Below, piece by piece: positions 11,615 to 24,725 of a stretch of 64,000 bases of DNA; the first letter of the stretch is position 1, and the number at the start of each line of letters is the position of its first letter. The notes under the pieces are model-generated. The model had not been told where the DNA came from and searched no databases. It saw only the letters and a list, made by a program, of their open reading frames with translations. Source of the stretch: Channa striata (lineage: Eukaryota; Chordata; Actinopteri; Anabantiformes; Channidae); the NCBI GenBank assembly GCA_033026295.1, contig CM065175.1, positions 25,710,875 to 25,774,874 of the forward strand, in the 5' to 3' direction. Position numbers and translations under genes: made by a program.

Positions 11615-13750
11615 GCGTTGTTGAACTACTGGTGACCCTAAACAACCTGCAATAGAAACTGACGGGGTCGCGACCTCATGATGTGCCTGCACTAAAGTCT
11701 GGGATGAATTCAACGAACGTATAAAGGGACATTCATCTGTCGCCTACGTGCCAAACTCTGCTTTGTTTTTGTAAGACTTGTGTCGCGTTGAAGGCGACGT
11801 GAACTTCAGCTAAACAGTTTAACATTGAAAATATGGGAATTCTCTAAATGCGATTAAACAGTGAGGATCAAAATACTTCCAACTGCAGACCCCCAACAGC
11901 CTCTAACGCCAGCCATCAAACCACACACAGGCACATGCGAACAAACAGGCAGGCGTGTCTATTCAAAGATATGCACACCTGAACCAAAACCACGAGGAAC
12001 TACACAACACGGGCGCCCTTATCTATGGACATGCACGATTGACAGCACACAAACACACAAAGGCAAATGAAGTCATTTTAGATGATGGACCACACGAGGT
12101 TTGGTAGCTGCAAAAGCGACATACGGAAGAACCAATCAGAAAGCAGAACAGGCCGAAGAACCTTCCAAATAATGGAACTTACGGAATATACAAAACATCT
12201 GAGGTAGGAGTTTGTTATAGAATATTCACTTTTATATTTTAAATGTTTTTAAACGAGACTCCAACCAGTGAGAGAATGCTGAATATTTCTGCATGACTAC
12301 ATTTTTAGAGCATTCTGGTTTATTGTAATTACACAATGGTGACAGCCACTGGGCAGGCAGTGGCCAGTGTCGCAGGGATCTGGTGGACCACATGCATGTT
12401 GCATCCACAATCTGCATTTCAGCCGTGGATGAATTTTGCAAAGGATATAAGAACATGGCAAACATGTTTACAATGAAAAAAATTCTGTCTTCCGCCCTGC
12501 AGCCTTTAAAAAAATAGCAGGATGAACCTGATGCTTCTGTGTCTTCAGGGAACTGACTGTGCGCTTTAGTGAAAAGCTACACTTGCTCTCGGTTCTACTG
12601 ACACATGAGAAAAACATTTACAAAAAATTAAATTCAGACCAGTGTGTAAATGTGAGAACGCTCGTCTGGCGCCATGATCAGTGCAGACGTTGCAGTACCA
12701 GCACTTTCCACTAAACCAAATTTGCAGACTTCTGATCCTGGGCTCTGGGGTTCCGCTCACTCCGGCCTCATTCAGACACCAAAGCAGGTGATTCTTCCCC
12801 CACGAGCACGTGTGGAGGAAAGATGAGTAACGGGCCACAAACTGTTTACTATTTCTGTTTGTGAGTGAGGTGCTGCACACTGCCACCGTCTGTCTGGTCC
12901 CCGATTCAACAGCACAGGCAAACTCAAACGTACACGCTGACGTACAGAGGCTGCTATCGTCTGTATGGAAAACACAAACGGACAGAATTTGCATTTAGCA
13001 TATAGATTTTGCCAGAGCAGTGCTAAATAAAACCAAAGCCACTTAATCAGGGTTCAGCTGAGCTGCAGGAGAAGCACCTGTGTGGTTTCCTAAGGAAGTT
13101 AGAAAAATGCTGGGGGTCCAAAGATGTCAGACGGGAGTAAATGGAAGAGACGATCCACAGTCAGAGTTTTATCCTGGTTTAAAATCACAAAGATGAGAAG
13201 CAAACCTCAGAGTGTGTGTGTGTGTGCGCATGTGTCTTAGTGTGTGCTCCACAGAGCCGACAGATTAGATGTTTCCTGCTCAGTCAGCCACAGCAAGCAG
13301 CATGGACGGACTCCAAGCCGCACACACACACACACACGCAAACACTGTTCATGCACACGGCATACAGAAACAAACATGAATACACACACTGACACACACA
13401 CACTCAGCACTGTACTATCTGTGTCAGTGGAAAATGACAGAAAGCGACGTGGCAGGACCCATCCCTTGTTCCCCAGAGGATGAACGACAGATCGAGAGAG
13501 AGACAGGAAGGGAGGGAAAGAGGGAGAGAAGCTCCGGAGGGAGAAATCAGGAGGAAAAGCGTCTTTACAAGAAAGACACTGTGAGCGATTAGGATCGATG
13601 AGAGTGTGACAGCGGCAGGAGACGAGGAGAGGTGAAAGTGAGAAGAGGAGAGGGTGACGTTTGCACAGTGACGGGATGGAGAGTAAATAAGAGAAGAAAA
13701 GAGGAAGGAAAGGAGAAGAAGGTTCATGTTGGGGTCAAACCAACGTGTTA

Positions 13751-13753
<3 letters not shown>

Positions 13754-13780
<27 letters not shown>
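13754..13780. repeat. (TG)n microsatellite
   Basis: Uninterrupted; CA tracts of opposite sense follow at about 13884-13902, 13942-13964 and 14086-14103. Confidence 0.97.
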
Positions 13781-13781
<1 letters not shown>

Positions 13782-14299
13782 TCCAGCTCAGTGTTTCCGT
13801 GCCTTAATTAAAGAGGCAATTAGAGTCTCAGTTTAACGACGGCTGGAATCACAGAACCCATTTCCTGACTAATAGGCGCACGGACACACACACACACACA
13901 CAGACGTGTGTATACAGTTACATACTCAGGCGCACAGACATTACACACACACACACACACACACGACAACAAATTTCACGAACACAAGAGCACAGTTACA
14001 GATGCCTTGTTTCGCTTTACACACACGCACAGAAATGTGTCTGCTGCTGCAGAGCCTGATGCCTGCTGCCAGCCACCTGCGTTCACACACACACACACAC
14101 ACACTCGCAGGCTTTCAGGGAGTTAACCTAAACAGCCCGACTGGGCAGATGCTAGCTTACACTATCAGTACACAAACACAGGCAGAGAACAGAGACGGCA
14201 AACACTCACGACATCACCATAAACACATCTCTGCCTGCTCGCGGTTTTTCTTCAGTCATCTGTCTTCACTTCAGGGAAACGGGAATATTGATTTTCTCT

Positions 14300-14490
14300 T
14301 GCTCTTCCTGAGGTTTCTTCCCTATTACAGGAGTTTTTCCTTATTTGACTTCAGGGATTATGGACTGAGAATGAAGTTGTTTTACAAACTGTATTTAAAG
14401 ATTATTATTTCATTTTCCTATGATTTCGACTACTGTTGCTGTATTTGCTCTGTGAATAATGGACATCAAAAATGATGGGCTCTGAATTGT
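14300..14490 (+). mobile_element. Possible teleost repeat relic
   Basis: CCTGAGGTTTCTTCCCTATT and AGGAGTTTTTCCTTATTTGA resemble the recalled fish repeat that reads GAGGTTTCTTCC...GGAGTTTTTCCTTG. The remainder (TGTTTTACAAACTGTATTTAAAG) is consistent but diverged. Tentative. Confidence 0.35.
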
Positions 14491-15180
14491 GCCCTTCATT
14501 CATTACGTCATCAAACGCCCTGAGATGACCATGGTGGGAATTGCCACTGTATAGTTAACGTTGATTCTTTTTAACTTTCACTTTTTGTGGCAGATCTTTA
14601 TATGTTCATATGAATCAAACCACAAATGCAATTACACTTTTGTCGAAGACGGATGGAAAGTGGGAGGTGTTCCGATGCAAAGTATTTGTTTGCTACAGCC
14701 ATGAGCATTTGGGAAGCAAAAGATCACGTTTGAGTGTAAAAGTTCACAAACACGTTGAGTGTGAAGTGATTTTTGAGCTTAGAGACAGATCAAGCTCTGA
14801 CGTAACAGAACAACCTAAAGCGCTGTAAGGGTTTGAAACATAACCATAATAAAGTTTAATTATGACGTAGCCAGAGAATCTGGATGTTTCACTGAAGGAC
14901 TGAACAGTTTGGAGGACAAAGGAACTTCCTAGTGATATATTCAGTATCAACACGTTTACAACATAACATTATCACAAAAACAATAATGTCATTTGGGTGT
15001 AAATATTAGAAAAATATTAAAAATCATTGTTGCGTTTGCAGTTTTAGTTGTTTACAAACTAAATTTTTCGGATTGTCTGCGGCTACCAAACTGATGTTTT
15101 AATACATGAACATTAACATATCGCTGCAGTTATCTGTGTGTTTTTAGGTGTAAACAGGAACTGCTGGTAACCCGGAAAGA

Positions 15181-15206
15181 CACACACACACACACACACA
15201 CACACA
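15181..15206. repeat. (CA)n microsatellite
   Basis: Uninterrupted CA tract. Confidence 0.97.
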
Positions 15207-15463
15207 CTTTATAAATCTATTGTGAATTTAACAGCTTGGTTTGCATCCCTGAAAATCCAGAGTCTCACTCTGCTGCATTAAGTGCTCAGGATCATTTGTT
15301 CTCTCATAGTCGTGGTTCCATCCAGAGGTTAATGGGACTGATGAAAGCAGTAATTAAAACATACACTGGCAACAGTGGAATCACCTTAATTCATTCCATG
15401 ACAGGAAAGAGAAAGAGAAAGAGACAGAGAGTTCGGTGGTGCTCTGTTTGTGTCTGATAGGCC

Positions 15464-15492
15464 TACAGACAGACAGACAGACAGACAGACAC
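15464..15492. repeat. (CAGA)n tetranucleotide repeat
   Basis: About seven CAGA units, ending in CACACAG. Confidence 0.97.
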
Positions 15493-17306
15493 ACAGTAAC
15501 CAGCATCGACTGTGGTCCAAACAAGCAGGCACCTCTACTGATAAGACAGGAGCTGAAAGGCAGAGAAAGCAGCGGCCAGAACGGAGAGACAGATGGAGAA
15601 AGACAAACGGCCGCCAGAAAGACACTGGGAGGAAGATGGAGACGATCAAAGTGAAAACAAAGGCGGTCGCCGTTTACTCGAGTCAGATGTGAGTTTGGAA
15701 AGGAGAAGTGGGGGATTAGGTGATAGGATCTGGCAGCCCAGCCGCTGACGGTTTGTTATCCATGTAGAAAGCAGCGGTGTCCCGGGGTCCTGATAACGAC
15801 GTCCTCCAGCCTCGTCCCACTCTTACAGTAATTAAAATCACATCAGGTGTGTCACAGAAATGCATCACTTCCATTTTATTGGCTAGTTCCATTTCGACGT
15901 GTGGTGTAATTATCATTACAGCTCACAGCCGTTTAATGATGATGATGCTACTTTTGACGTTTCAGCAAGAAAAGAAAACATTTAATATGTCTTATCTACA
16001 AACAGATTAAAAATATTCTTTCCGAATGTATTTGCATATTAGTTTCTGCACGGCTACTTTACATGATTTGACTTAAACCAAACAATACTGTATTAAAACC
16101 ATCAATTGATTGATCGATTAAATTATTTTTCAAATATGAACATCAGTATTTAGTTGAAGGGAGGAATCAAGGCAGACAACTCGAATCCTGACAATCGACA
16201 GTAAGTTTTATACTAGCGTACGACTAAAGAATAATGCAGGACACAAAACGCTACCAGAAGAAGAATGAGAGAAAGATTCAGCAGGCGGTGACCAGAAACA
16301 TCCAATCAAAATCCACCACTAATCCAGAACAGTCCATCATAGTCCAAAGGTTCTCAGACTAGGACCGACGGCTGTCAGACATCCAGAAGCTGATGCTTAT
16401 TCACTCGCCTCAGTGGGTCAGTGTGAGCTAAACGGCTTCAGTGCTGGTAAGGAGAACAAAGTTCAGCTCGACTTTTGTAGAGACGGCTGTCAGAGATGCT
16501 ATAACAGCTCGTCTAAAACGTGGCGGTGTGATTTATGAGGCTGTCCCGCTCGGTCAGAGTGCCGGCTGAACTCGGAGGCCGTCTGTTTTTCTTTGACACG
16601 CGTGTTCACACGCTCACGGACAAAGAGCTTTATTCTGTAGGTCACGAGCGAGAGACCCGCTGCCCTCGGTCGCCCTGCGGACACCCCTCCCTCCCGGCGC
16701 GATGAACACGCCTCCTTTTGAGTCGGGCAGATGAGAACATAAACATCTGCACACACGCACATACACCCACACACAGAGCTTCGAATCGGGTGAAATTATG
16801 ACAGCTGGGATTATTACGGTGAATTTTGGTTTGTTTAAATGAAAGTTCACTCTCGTTCAGACTCGAGCTGTGAAACCGAGGTTTGTTTGAAGCCAAACTT
16901 CCTGTTTTCATATAGTAGCGGAGAGGCTCAGGTGCCCGGCCGTAATGTGTCGGGCGGGATTTTGACAGAATGAGAATAAAATACACGTTTGAATATGTCC
17001 TTTTGATGGAACTATCACAAAGAAGTTGACTGTAAGCGGCACGCAGCTGTCATGAGAAACTAGTAAAGATGCACTAGGACGTTAAGCTACAAATACAGTG
17101 GTAAGTTGGTTTTAAATATCATCCTGAACAGCATCACATTCATACAGTATAAACAGAAATCATTTTAATTAGAAACATACTTAATAGATAAATCAATACT
17201 AGAAAAAAGGTGGATAAATAATGTGGCCCGACACAAATGCACACAAATCCTCCTGAATATTAAAATACAAATGACCGAGACAGAGCTGCACATCCTGTGT
17301 GTAAGC

Positions 17307-17309
<3 letters not shown>

Positions 17310-17342
<33 letters not shown>
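17310..17342. repeat. (AC)n microsatellite
   Basis: Uninterrupted AC tract. Confidence 0.98.
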
Positions 17343-17346
<4 letters not shown>

Positions 17347-18126
17347 ACATAACACACCAAAAAAAATCTTTATATTATCAAACCTCAAACACACACTTCT
17401 CCCTCTCACAGACGCTGAGGTCAGCAGTTGGTGCTGGGTGGTCCTAAGGGCCTCGAGGCCCCAGACAGAGCAAGGGACTAAATTACAGAGGGTGACCCAC
17501 CGCAGTGACACCCAACCTGGGATTAACACCCAGGCTGACTCCCAGGCCACGGACAGCCCTGGGCTGCGGCAGCTGACCCGCACAGGTTCAGAGGTGACCT
17601 GAGACAACACACTGGCCACCCAGGGATGGAATAATGCGGGGGTTCGCTCAGTGCAGCTGGATGGAGGAGGGAGGGGACTCTGGGTGGAGGCTCGCCCAGA
17701 TTAAACCGTGCGTCTTGGGTCCAGAAATATCTCGGTTGTGTCTGCGCGTTCATTTGACACAGATCGCTGCTCGCACCTGTGAGTCTCAAATGTTTCACAA
17801 GAGGGACACTTGTCTTTCAGTTCAACATCCAGCAACAGAAGAGGCTTATGGTTAATTAAGTGAATTTTACAGTCATAGTTACTTGCAAACGACGAGAAAC
17901 TCAGCTTTGTCACTTTGACTGTGAATTATCCTTATTTACAAGTGACGTGCAAAGAAACGTTCCCTAAGTCAAGAACCTGTGAGCAGAGACGAAAAAGTAG
18001 AAGTGAATCAACAACAACATCAGTAATTTGGATGATAATCAGACTGTTTTGGAACAGCTGGTCACAGCTGGACAGAGCATCGCCTGTGGTAAAGGACATT
18101 AGACGAGGTGAACGGATGTAGGTCTG

Positions 18127-18158
18127 ACACACACGCACACACACACACACACACACAC
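18127..18158. repeat. (CA)n microsatellite
   Basis: CA tract with one CG interruption. Confidence 0.96.
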
Positions 18159-18437
18159 GTCATAAAGAAGGCTGATACAGCTGTTTAGAAGTGTGGAGCA
18201 GGTCAAAGTTCAAACAGATACACTGACATCACACACTTCCGCCCTAAGGCGAGGCACTGCAGGCTGATCCACACACACCGGGGGGGACACACTGATCAGC
18301 CTCGACACAAACACACTCCCATAACCCCCAAAGAGAATTGGCATGCATACACTTCACACACACTGTTAGTGAGCGTGTATTAATAGCATGTGATGGTTCC
18401 ATGTTACCAGAACAGCTGCAAGTGAGGAAAACTGAGG

Positions 18438-18441
<4 letters not shown>

Positions 18442-18472
<31 letters not shown>
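18442..18472. repeat. (TG)n microsatellite
   Basis: Uninterrupted GT tract, about 300 bases from the CA tract at 18127. Confidence 0.97.
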
Positions 18473-18477
<5 letters not shown>

Positions 18478-19139
18478 CTTAAACCTTCTTCAAAAGCCAA
18501 AATATATATGAACTTTGTGGCTCATCCAAGAGTTCAATGGTGTAAGAAAACACTGCTGCCACACTTTTTTTAAACTGCTTCAGTAAAAAATTAGCGTATA
18601 CGTCAAAAATAATCTTTAATCAAAAATAACGTTATACATTTGGGACTGCAGAGCGTTGCAGCACAGACGGACCCCGTTCAATCATGAGACCAGGTGTTTT
18701 TACAAATGTTAATGATGTGAGAAGGTTGCAGCTACCGTAACGTTTTTTTATTATTTGATTTGATATCTTGATAATCGTTATATTGTTATAACCCTAAACA
18801 TATGTTCTGAAGTTATGCATGATAGAATTAAATTGCCTTTTTTCTATCCAACAAATACAACCCAAAATATATTAAGCCCGATATCACATAAGACAAACAC
18901 CTTACACATGTAATTTAGTGACATGAATGCCTGATATTTTAGTTTTTCTCCGTTTTTTTTTTTTTTTTTATTGAACTGTAACTAAACTGTTGAGATACTG
19001 GATCCCGTGTTAAACATTAAGCTGCAATATGTGAGAGTTTAAAGACAAAAACGAGAGAGGAAGCAGTTATTTAAATGGTCCGAAAGTATTGCGGTGAAGC
19101 CTCGAAGTAAAAATAGACAGACTTGAAATTAGACGTAAA

Positions 19140-19270
19140 ATATTTGAAAAAGGTTGCTGGTTCGATCCCCGGCTCCTCCGGTCACATGTTGAACCCCCGA
19201 CTTGGCTGCTCCCACACAGCAGCTCCCCCGTCGGTCTGCGAGTGGATAAGGTGCTTCTGATTTTGTCGGA
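19140..19270 (+). mobile_element. Teleost interspersed repeat relic with Pol III B-box-like motif
   Basis: Contains GGTTGCTGGTTCGATCCCCG, which includes a perfect B-box-like GGTTCGATCCC, followed by GGCTCCTCCGGTCACATGTT and by CCCCCGTCGGTCTGCGAGTG. The order and wording match a repeat that I recall as frequent in percomorph fishes (GGTTCGATCCCCGGCTCC...ACATGT...). It has internal deletions relative to that memory. Whether the family is a SINE or a non-autonomous DNA element I cannot decide. Confidence 0.55.
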
Positions 19271-19844
19271 TTGGGATTAATAGCATCTCGTTGTTTTACT
19301 GCTGTGGTAAACAGGGACCAGTACGGACTGTCAGCCACAACAATAAAACTAGCAGGTGTTGACGTATAATTGGATGATTGGTGGTGTGCGTGATTCCTGG
19401 CACTTTCTCTGCTCACATTAGACGTATTGTCCAGAAAAATATCACATTTTAATAGCTCAGGTTCAAGCATCGTTGTACTCCAAACGGACGCATGTGTCAG
19501 GAGACATTTCATGTTCCGTCGTATTTATCCATGATGAAATGACAAAACATCCATGAATAAACCAGAAGTGAATTAGTTGTGAGTCCGACTTGTTTCCACA
19601 CACAATAACAGAGTGCAGAGACACGCACAGCGGAGATAACCCCTGTCCTGTCTGATCATAAAAATATCTGCAGGTTATTTTCAGCTTTTCTCTTCATATG
19701 TGCTGTATGTTGCCAATGTGTATGTGGTCTGTGGTGTAGGAGCATGTGTGTGTGTGGGGGGGACAGTGTTTAGTCTGAAGCCATATTTAGTCTCTCTGGT
19801 CCTAGGAAGAGGCCTATAATCACACAAAACCTTTCTCTCTACTC

Positions 19845-19848
<4 letters not shown>

Positions 19849-19903
<55 letters not shown>
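19849..19903. repeat. (CA)n microsatellite, 55 bases
   Basis: Uninterrupted CA tract. Confidence 0.98.
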
Positions 19904-19904
<1 letters not shown>

Positions 19905-21105
19905 ATGGCCTGTCATTAACAGTTCACACTAACCTCCCAGGCTGCACTCGTGTACACGCACTGAATGCGCACACACACGTACGTTGTTTTGCATGAACAC
20001 ACACACGCACACACCGTTCACTGGATGTGCACATTTTGATCAGTGTGCACGTTTGTAAAGATGAGTGTATTCCCCATGTGTAACCGTACATTTGCACCCA
20101 ATCGTGTAAAAACGCTCACGGTGAACAACATGCGAGTCCAGATGTGTGTCCAGCAGACGTTCCACAGCAGGAAGCCGTTATTTCAGAAACAGCCCGAATA
20201 AATTTTACCTTTATTTGAAATTCAAAGTGTCACATAACAAGAACTTCACATATGAATTTGTGATCACGGCTGAAAGCTAAAATATGGGTTCACTCATAAA
20301 GCCGGAGACACTTTCACTGTTTCTCCGGCACTTACGCATTAAGACAAATCCAGCTGTACGAGGAAAAAAGATCCCTAACATAAAGTCAACATATAGAAAT
20401 TAATTTTTCGCTAAAAATTGAGTGTTTGTTTGTTGCTGCATGAGGATGTTGGGTGAAGTGGGAGAAACTGGTGTAATAATAAGTCAGGTCAAAACAACCC
20501 TGTCTTCTAAAAATGATGTGCAACTAAACTGCAGCCGTGATTATGGTTTGGAAGGGAAGATAATTATTGGATCGTTTTGTCATGATGCAACGTTTTTTGG
20601 ATGAATGAAGCCCTGCGTTTATGAATGGATGCAAAGTCACGAGGAGGTGGATGAAGTGGACGGTGCAGAGTTCGACTCCAGAACCCGTGTGCGGCTGATT
20701 CTAGGCAACAAAAGCAGAAGCAGGTCAGACCACAGACCAGCCTGAAAGAAGGACCTTGATCGATTTCTACATTGCGCATATTGTTCACAATCACCATCTT
20801 TACGAACATATGGTCACTTTAAGACACGAGCCAGAAACGCCTCATCTGTTCATGTGACGTCGTGTGGTTGACAAGTTCTTAACAAATGTCGCCCCACATG
20901 GTCTGAATCTGCCGTCGTCTGTGCTGTGGACAGCGGGACACTGCCAGGGGACGTATGGCAACTCCCATCAGCTTTGACAGTATTTGTATGTCATCCAGAC
21001 ATGTTGGAATAAAAAAAAACACGTCACCCAGTGGAGTGGTGGCCGTAAAGTGATGGACAACATAATAATTAATTTAGAAAAATGACCTGCCTAAACACAT
21101 CAAAC

Positions 21106-21151
<46 letters not shown>
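21106..21151. repeat. Compound (TA)n(TG)n(TA)n microsatellite
   Basis: TA units, then TG units, then TA units again, followed by a T run; symmetric layout. Confidence 0.96.
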
Positions 21152-22677
21152 TTTTTAATAATGTCTTAGTCACAGAACCTGAATGTTGTACTGCAATTAG
21201 TTTAAGTGGTTTGAGACACTGAGGATAGATTTCTAGTCATCATGAAGATACTATTTTACTATCTAATTTCTGAATATATCAGACAAGCATTGATTGAAAA
21301 AAAGTTGTTCATAGAAACATTTCGTGGCATTACAAATACTGTAAACAGTCTATTACAATATCCAAAGATTCCTATTTATTTTCGTAGAAGATCACTTGAA
21401 TGTCCCATCAGCACTACATTTTCATTTCATCTGTGATTTGGCAGAAGCTTTTAGGATTAGTAACTGGGCTCAATCATAAACACGTTTCCTTTGACAACGT
21501 GTTTTATTAATTTCCGTCATCATCCCCTCCTAGTTTCCCTACATGATGGAGATCTCCCTAAATGAACACACCCAGGGTGAACGGTTTCATGTGGGGAGAA
21601 CCGCTGTCTAAACATGAATTATGTAAAGCTGACGTCTCATCCTGCTGCCTCCAGCACAGATCGGACAGGATGTCTCGACGTGGTCCCCACAGTCCCTGGT
21701 TTCTTGTTGAGCCAGTGACGTATGAATGGAACTAGAATAAGTCAAATGCAAAGTCATTTTGCAAAGCTGCTGAGAAACACTGAAACAGAAAGTTCCTTTG
21801 AAGCACCAGCTCATTTGTTCAATACAACCTCGGCTTTATGAGATACGATAAAACCTGATTGGACGGGGATAAAGTCGGGTTGATCTCCGGCGCTGAACGA
21901 TCGTCACACAGCAACACAAAGCAGTGAAATCTTGGCAGACAAAACATGGAGAGATCCTGGCTAAAATCAGCACCACACACACACACACACACAGAGACAC
22001 AGAGACACACACACACACTCTGCAGCTGCAGAACCACGTCCTCGCTCTTCTCCACCTGTTTCTCACTTTCTCCCCTTTGCTCTTCTCCACTACATCTTTG
22101 CTTCAGCCTCTTTCATTGCTCATTTGTTCATGATTCTAAATGTGCGAGCGTTTTCTCAAGTACTTCCAGAACACGTCTGCAAGTAGTTCTGCTTGTTACA
22201 CACTGAAGTGGTTGTGACCTTTGGTGCGGGGCAAACCATTTTCTCATTGCGACATTAAGCAGCATCATCCCTGTGTTTAATCAGGAACCAAGCTAAAATT
22301 ATAATGCTCTGTAATATTCTGCATATACTAGATTGCTCTTTTGTTAAACTGTTTTTTTTTTTTATTGTGAGGGGGGACAGTGAGATTATTTTAACTTTCA
22401 CTGCAACGAAACAGAAAACCGACACAAACTGACAGGACAGAACAGCCACACTGAGCTTCTTCTTGCTTCTCCTAAACCTAAAAACGTCAGGACGTGAAGT
22501 CGATGTAAAGCTATATTGAACGTGTTTAGTTACTTTATGTGATTTGTTTGGTTTGAGAAATGCTCTTTGCAGGTGAAATGTAAATGATCATAAGCTTATT
22601 CATCGGGCTCCGCACACACGCCTAAAGAAACACTAAGACTGGAGCCTTCGAACGGCCTCATTCGGTTCTTTCCAGCT

Positions 22678-22945
22678 GCGTTTACTTAAGTAACTGGGTT
22701 ACTCAGATTTACTCAGGGTTAATCAGCTGTCTCGGGAAATCGGGGAACGGTGTTTACACGCACTTAAGAAACCTGTAAAAGAGTAAACTGACCCCCCCAC
22801 GCCCCCACCCCAGGCTTATTTTGGAAGCCTGGTGCAGCAAGTGACAGACAGTGTGGACTTCATGTCGTTCTCTGACCTGTGCACATGACACTTCAACCAG
22901 CTTTCCTGAGGAAGACGACGGTTCTTTAAGTCCGTGTAAAAACAC
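22678..22945 (+). mobile_element. Dispersed element, copy A (shared ends GCGTTTAC... / ...GTGTAAAAACAC)
   Basis: Left end GCGTTTACTTAAGTAACTGG; right end, read in reverse complement, GTGTTTTTACACGGACTT followed by AGGAAAGCTGGTT. The left half has TCGGGAAATCGGGGAACGG and CGCACTTAAG, which recur in copy B in reverse orientation, and the right end recurs as the left end of copy B. Small size, imperfect inverted ends and no coding suggest a non-autonomous DNA transposon relic. Confidence 0.6.
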
Positions 22946-23477
22946 TAACGGAGTTCATTCTTGTTGCTGGGGTGAGAGTTTAGAGGAGGCCTGATCCTCC
23001 ATGTTTCGGGCTTCTAAGTACTGAACGGCTCCACAGGGAGTTGGATCTGATGCAGTGAGATGAGCAGAAAGGCAGAGCTGATGAAAAGTGAGATCACCTA
23101 CAGTGGCATGAGCTCAGCACTTAAGATTTACTGTTTGCAACAAAGAGTTTTTGTATCTCGCAGCTTAGAGCTTATGATTCAGTTATGTTAACAAGACAGT
23201 CACAGCTGCAGCTGGTCAGTGTCGTCCTAAAAACCCACGGACAAGAACAAAATAATTTCTGCTGTATAAGCTCCTTTTTATGACGGAATTTAAACAAAAA
23301 CCATCTTTTCTGTCCTGTAACAGAGAGAGAACGAAGACCGTCCACATCCACACACTCACAGACGGATACAGACACAGATGTAATTTGTCGCCTCGCACAC
23401 ACACTACACAAAACAACAACCTGTACACACAGTGTCACCGCAGTCTGAAACTCCGACCCGCAGAGAACTGGGAGACC

Positions 23478-23479
<2 letters not shown>

Positions 23480-23549
<70 letters not shown>
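23480..23549. repeat. (AC)35 microsatellite
   Basis: Longest perfect dinucleotide tract in the window, 70 bases. Confidence 0.99.
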
Positions 23550-23552
<3 letters not shown>

Positions 23553-23816
23553 GTGATGGTTTTCGTTCGCACTAAGCTGCAGTGGCGAACTGGGACAAAA
23601 TTCCAAAAAGCTGCAACTGTAGAAGCTGGAAGCTGATTAAAAATGTTAAAAAGTAAACGACTGCTTGAATGCTTTTGTAATTCTAACAGCGTCCACATTC
23701 ACTAGTCTAACCCAACACACTGCAACTTTTGTAATGTGACGAAGGCGCCGCACACACACAGACTAAAGCTAACAGGTCGTACCCAGTGAAACCTGCCTGG
23801 CACCGCCGCGTGCGCT

Positions 23817-23911
23817 GCCCCCTCCCTGCCCCCTCCCTGCCCCTTCCCTGCCCCCCCCCCTCCCTGCCCCCTCCCTGCCCCTCCCTCCCCCCCTGCCCCC
23901 CCCTCCCTGCC
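23817..23911. repeat. C-rich minisatellite (CCCTCCCTGCC-like units)
   Basis: About nine imperfect units of 10-12 bases. The complementary, BBS9-sense strand is GGGAGGG-rich. Confidence 0.95.
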
Positions 23912-24559
23912 TGTTTGCTTTTCACTCAATGGCGTCTTTTGAAGGCAAAGCAAGAGAGACAGAGAGAGAGAGCGACAGAAGGGAAAGAAAAAAAGAGAAG
24001 AACTCTGGGAATTTACTGCTACAAGATAAATATCCTCGGCTCGGCGTCGTCGCCGCGCTCTCTCGTGGGCGCACACACACACCGACACCATGATTAGAGA
24101 GCAAATATGTATGATCGCACAAATCAGCCGTTGTTTGTGAGGCGGAAACAACAAAGGCACATGCACAGTGTTACGATACAGAAGTGTTGACTTTGGGGAA
24201 AGCTGGTGGAGGTGATTAATCATGTGGGGTCACACGGGTTGAAGGGACATGGCGAACTCAGTGCAAAGCCAGTCGGTTTCAATAGGGCTGTAACTTAAAC
24301 ATCGAACCTTCAACTTGCTGGTAGAGGAGCCCTGGGTTTGACATCTCACTCTTTTTGTCAGTGCAAACATTTTATTTTTTATTGCATTAATTAGCGGGGA
24401 CTAATCATGAGTGTTGTCCCGCACACGTTTTCCTGTCACCAACGACTTGCGTTCCTACACAGCTAAACTGCATTTCTCTGATGATTTAATGAGGTTTTGT
24501 CGGGCAGTAACGTCAACAGCATGTCGCATTAATACACAACCTGTCAATAAAATATTCCA

Positions 24560-24725
24560 GATAAGGCATTTTTAATTTTATTTTTATAGCGCAAGTTCAC
24601 AACAACGTCATCTCCAGGCACTTTACATAATAAAGTCCAGACTACACAGACACTATGAGAAATCCCAACAAATCACCAGGAGGCAACAGTGGAGAGGAAA
24701 AACTCCCTTTACTTGCAGTATTGTC
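24560..24725 (+). mobile_element. Teleost interspersed repeat relic
   Basis: TTTTTATAGCGCAAGTTCAC, then CAGGCACTTTACATAATAAA and GAGGAAAAACTCCCTTTACT. This order (AGCGC..TCACAAC, GGCGCTTTA, GGAAAAACTCCCTTT) matches a common fish repeat known to me from cichlid-type genomes. Family name not assigned. Confidence 0.55.

Noticed and set aside
13906..14475. 189-codon plus-strand frame
   Set aside because: Built from CA repeats and a probable repeat relic; no coding signature.
19129..19512. 127-codon minus-strand frame as a possible protein gene
   Set aside because: It lies across a teleost interspersed repeat with a B-box-like motif; the open frame is incidental.
23172..23606. 144-codon frame with a long Cys-Val run
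   Set aside because: Translation of the (AC)35 repeat; same explanation for other Cys-Val or Thr-His frames at 2025-2411, 11089-11463, 30058-30341 and 50732-51271.
23702..24223. 173-codon minus-strand frame rich in Gly, Arg and Glu
   Set aside because: Low-complexity translation of the C-rich minisatellite; no recognisable protein.
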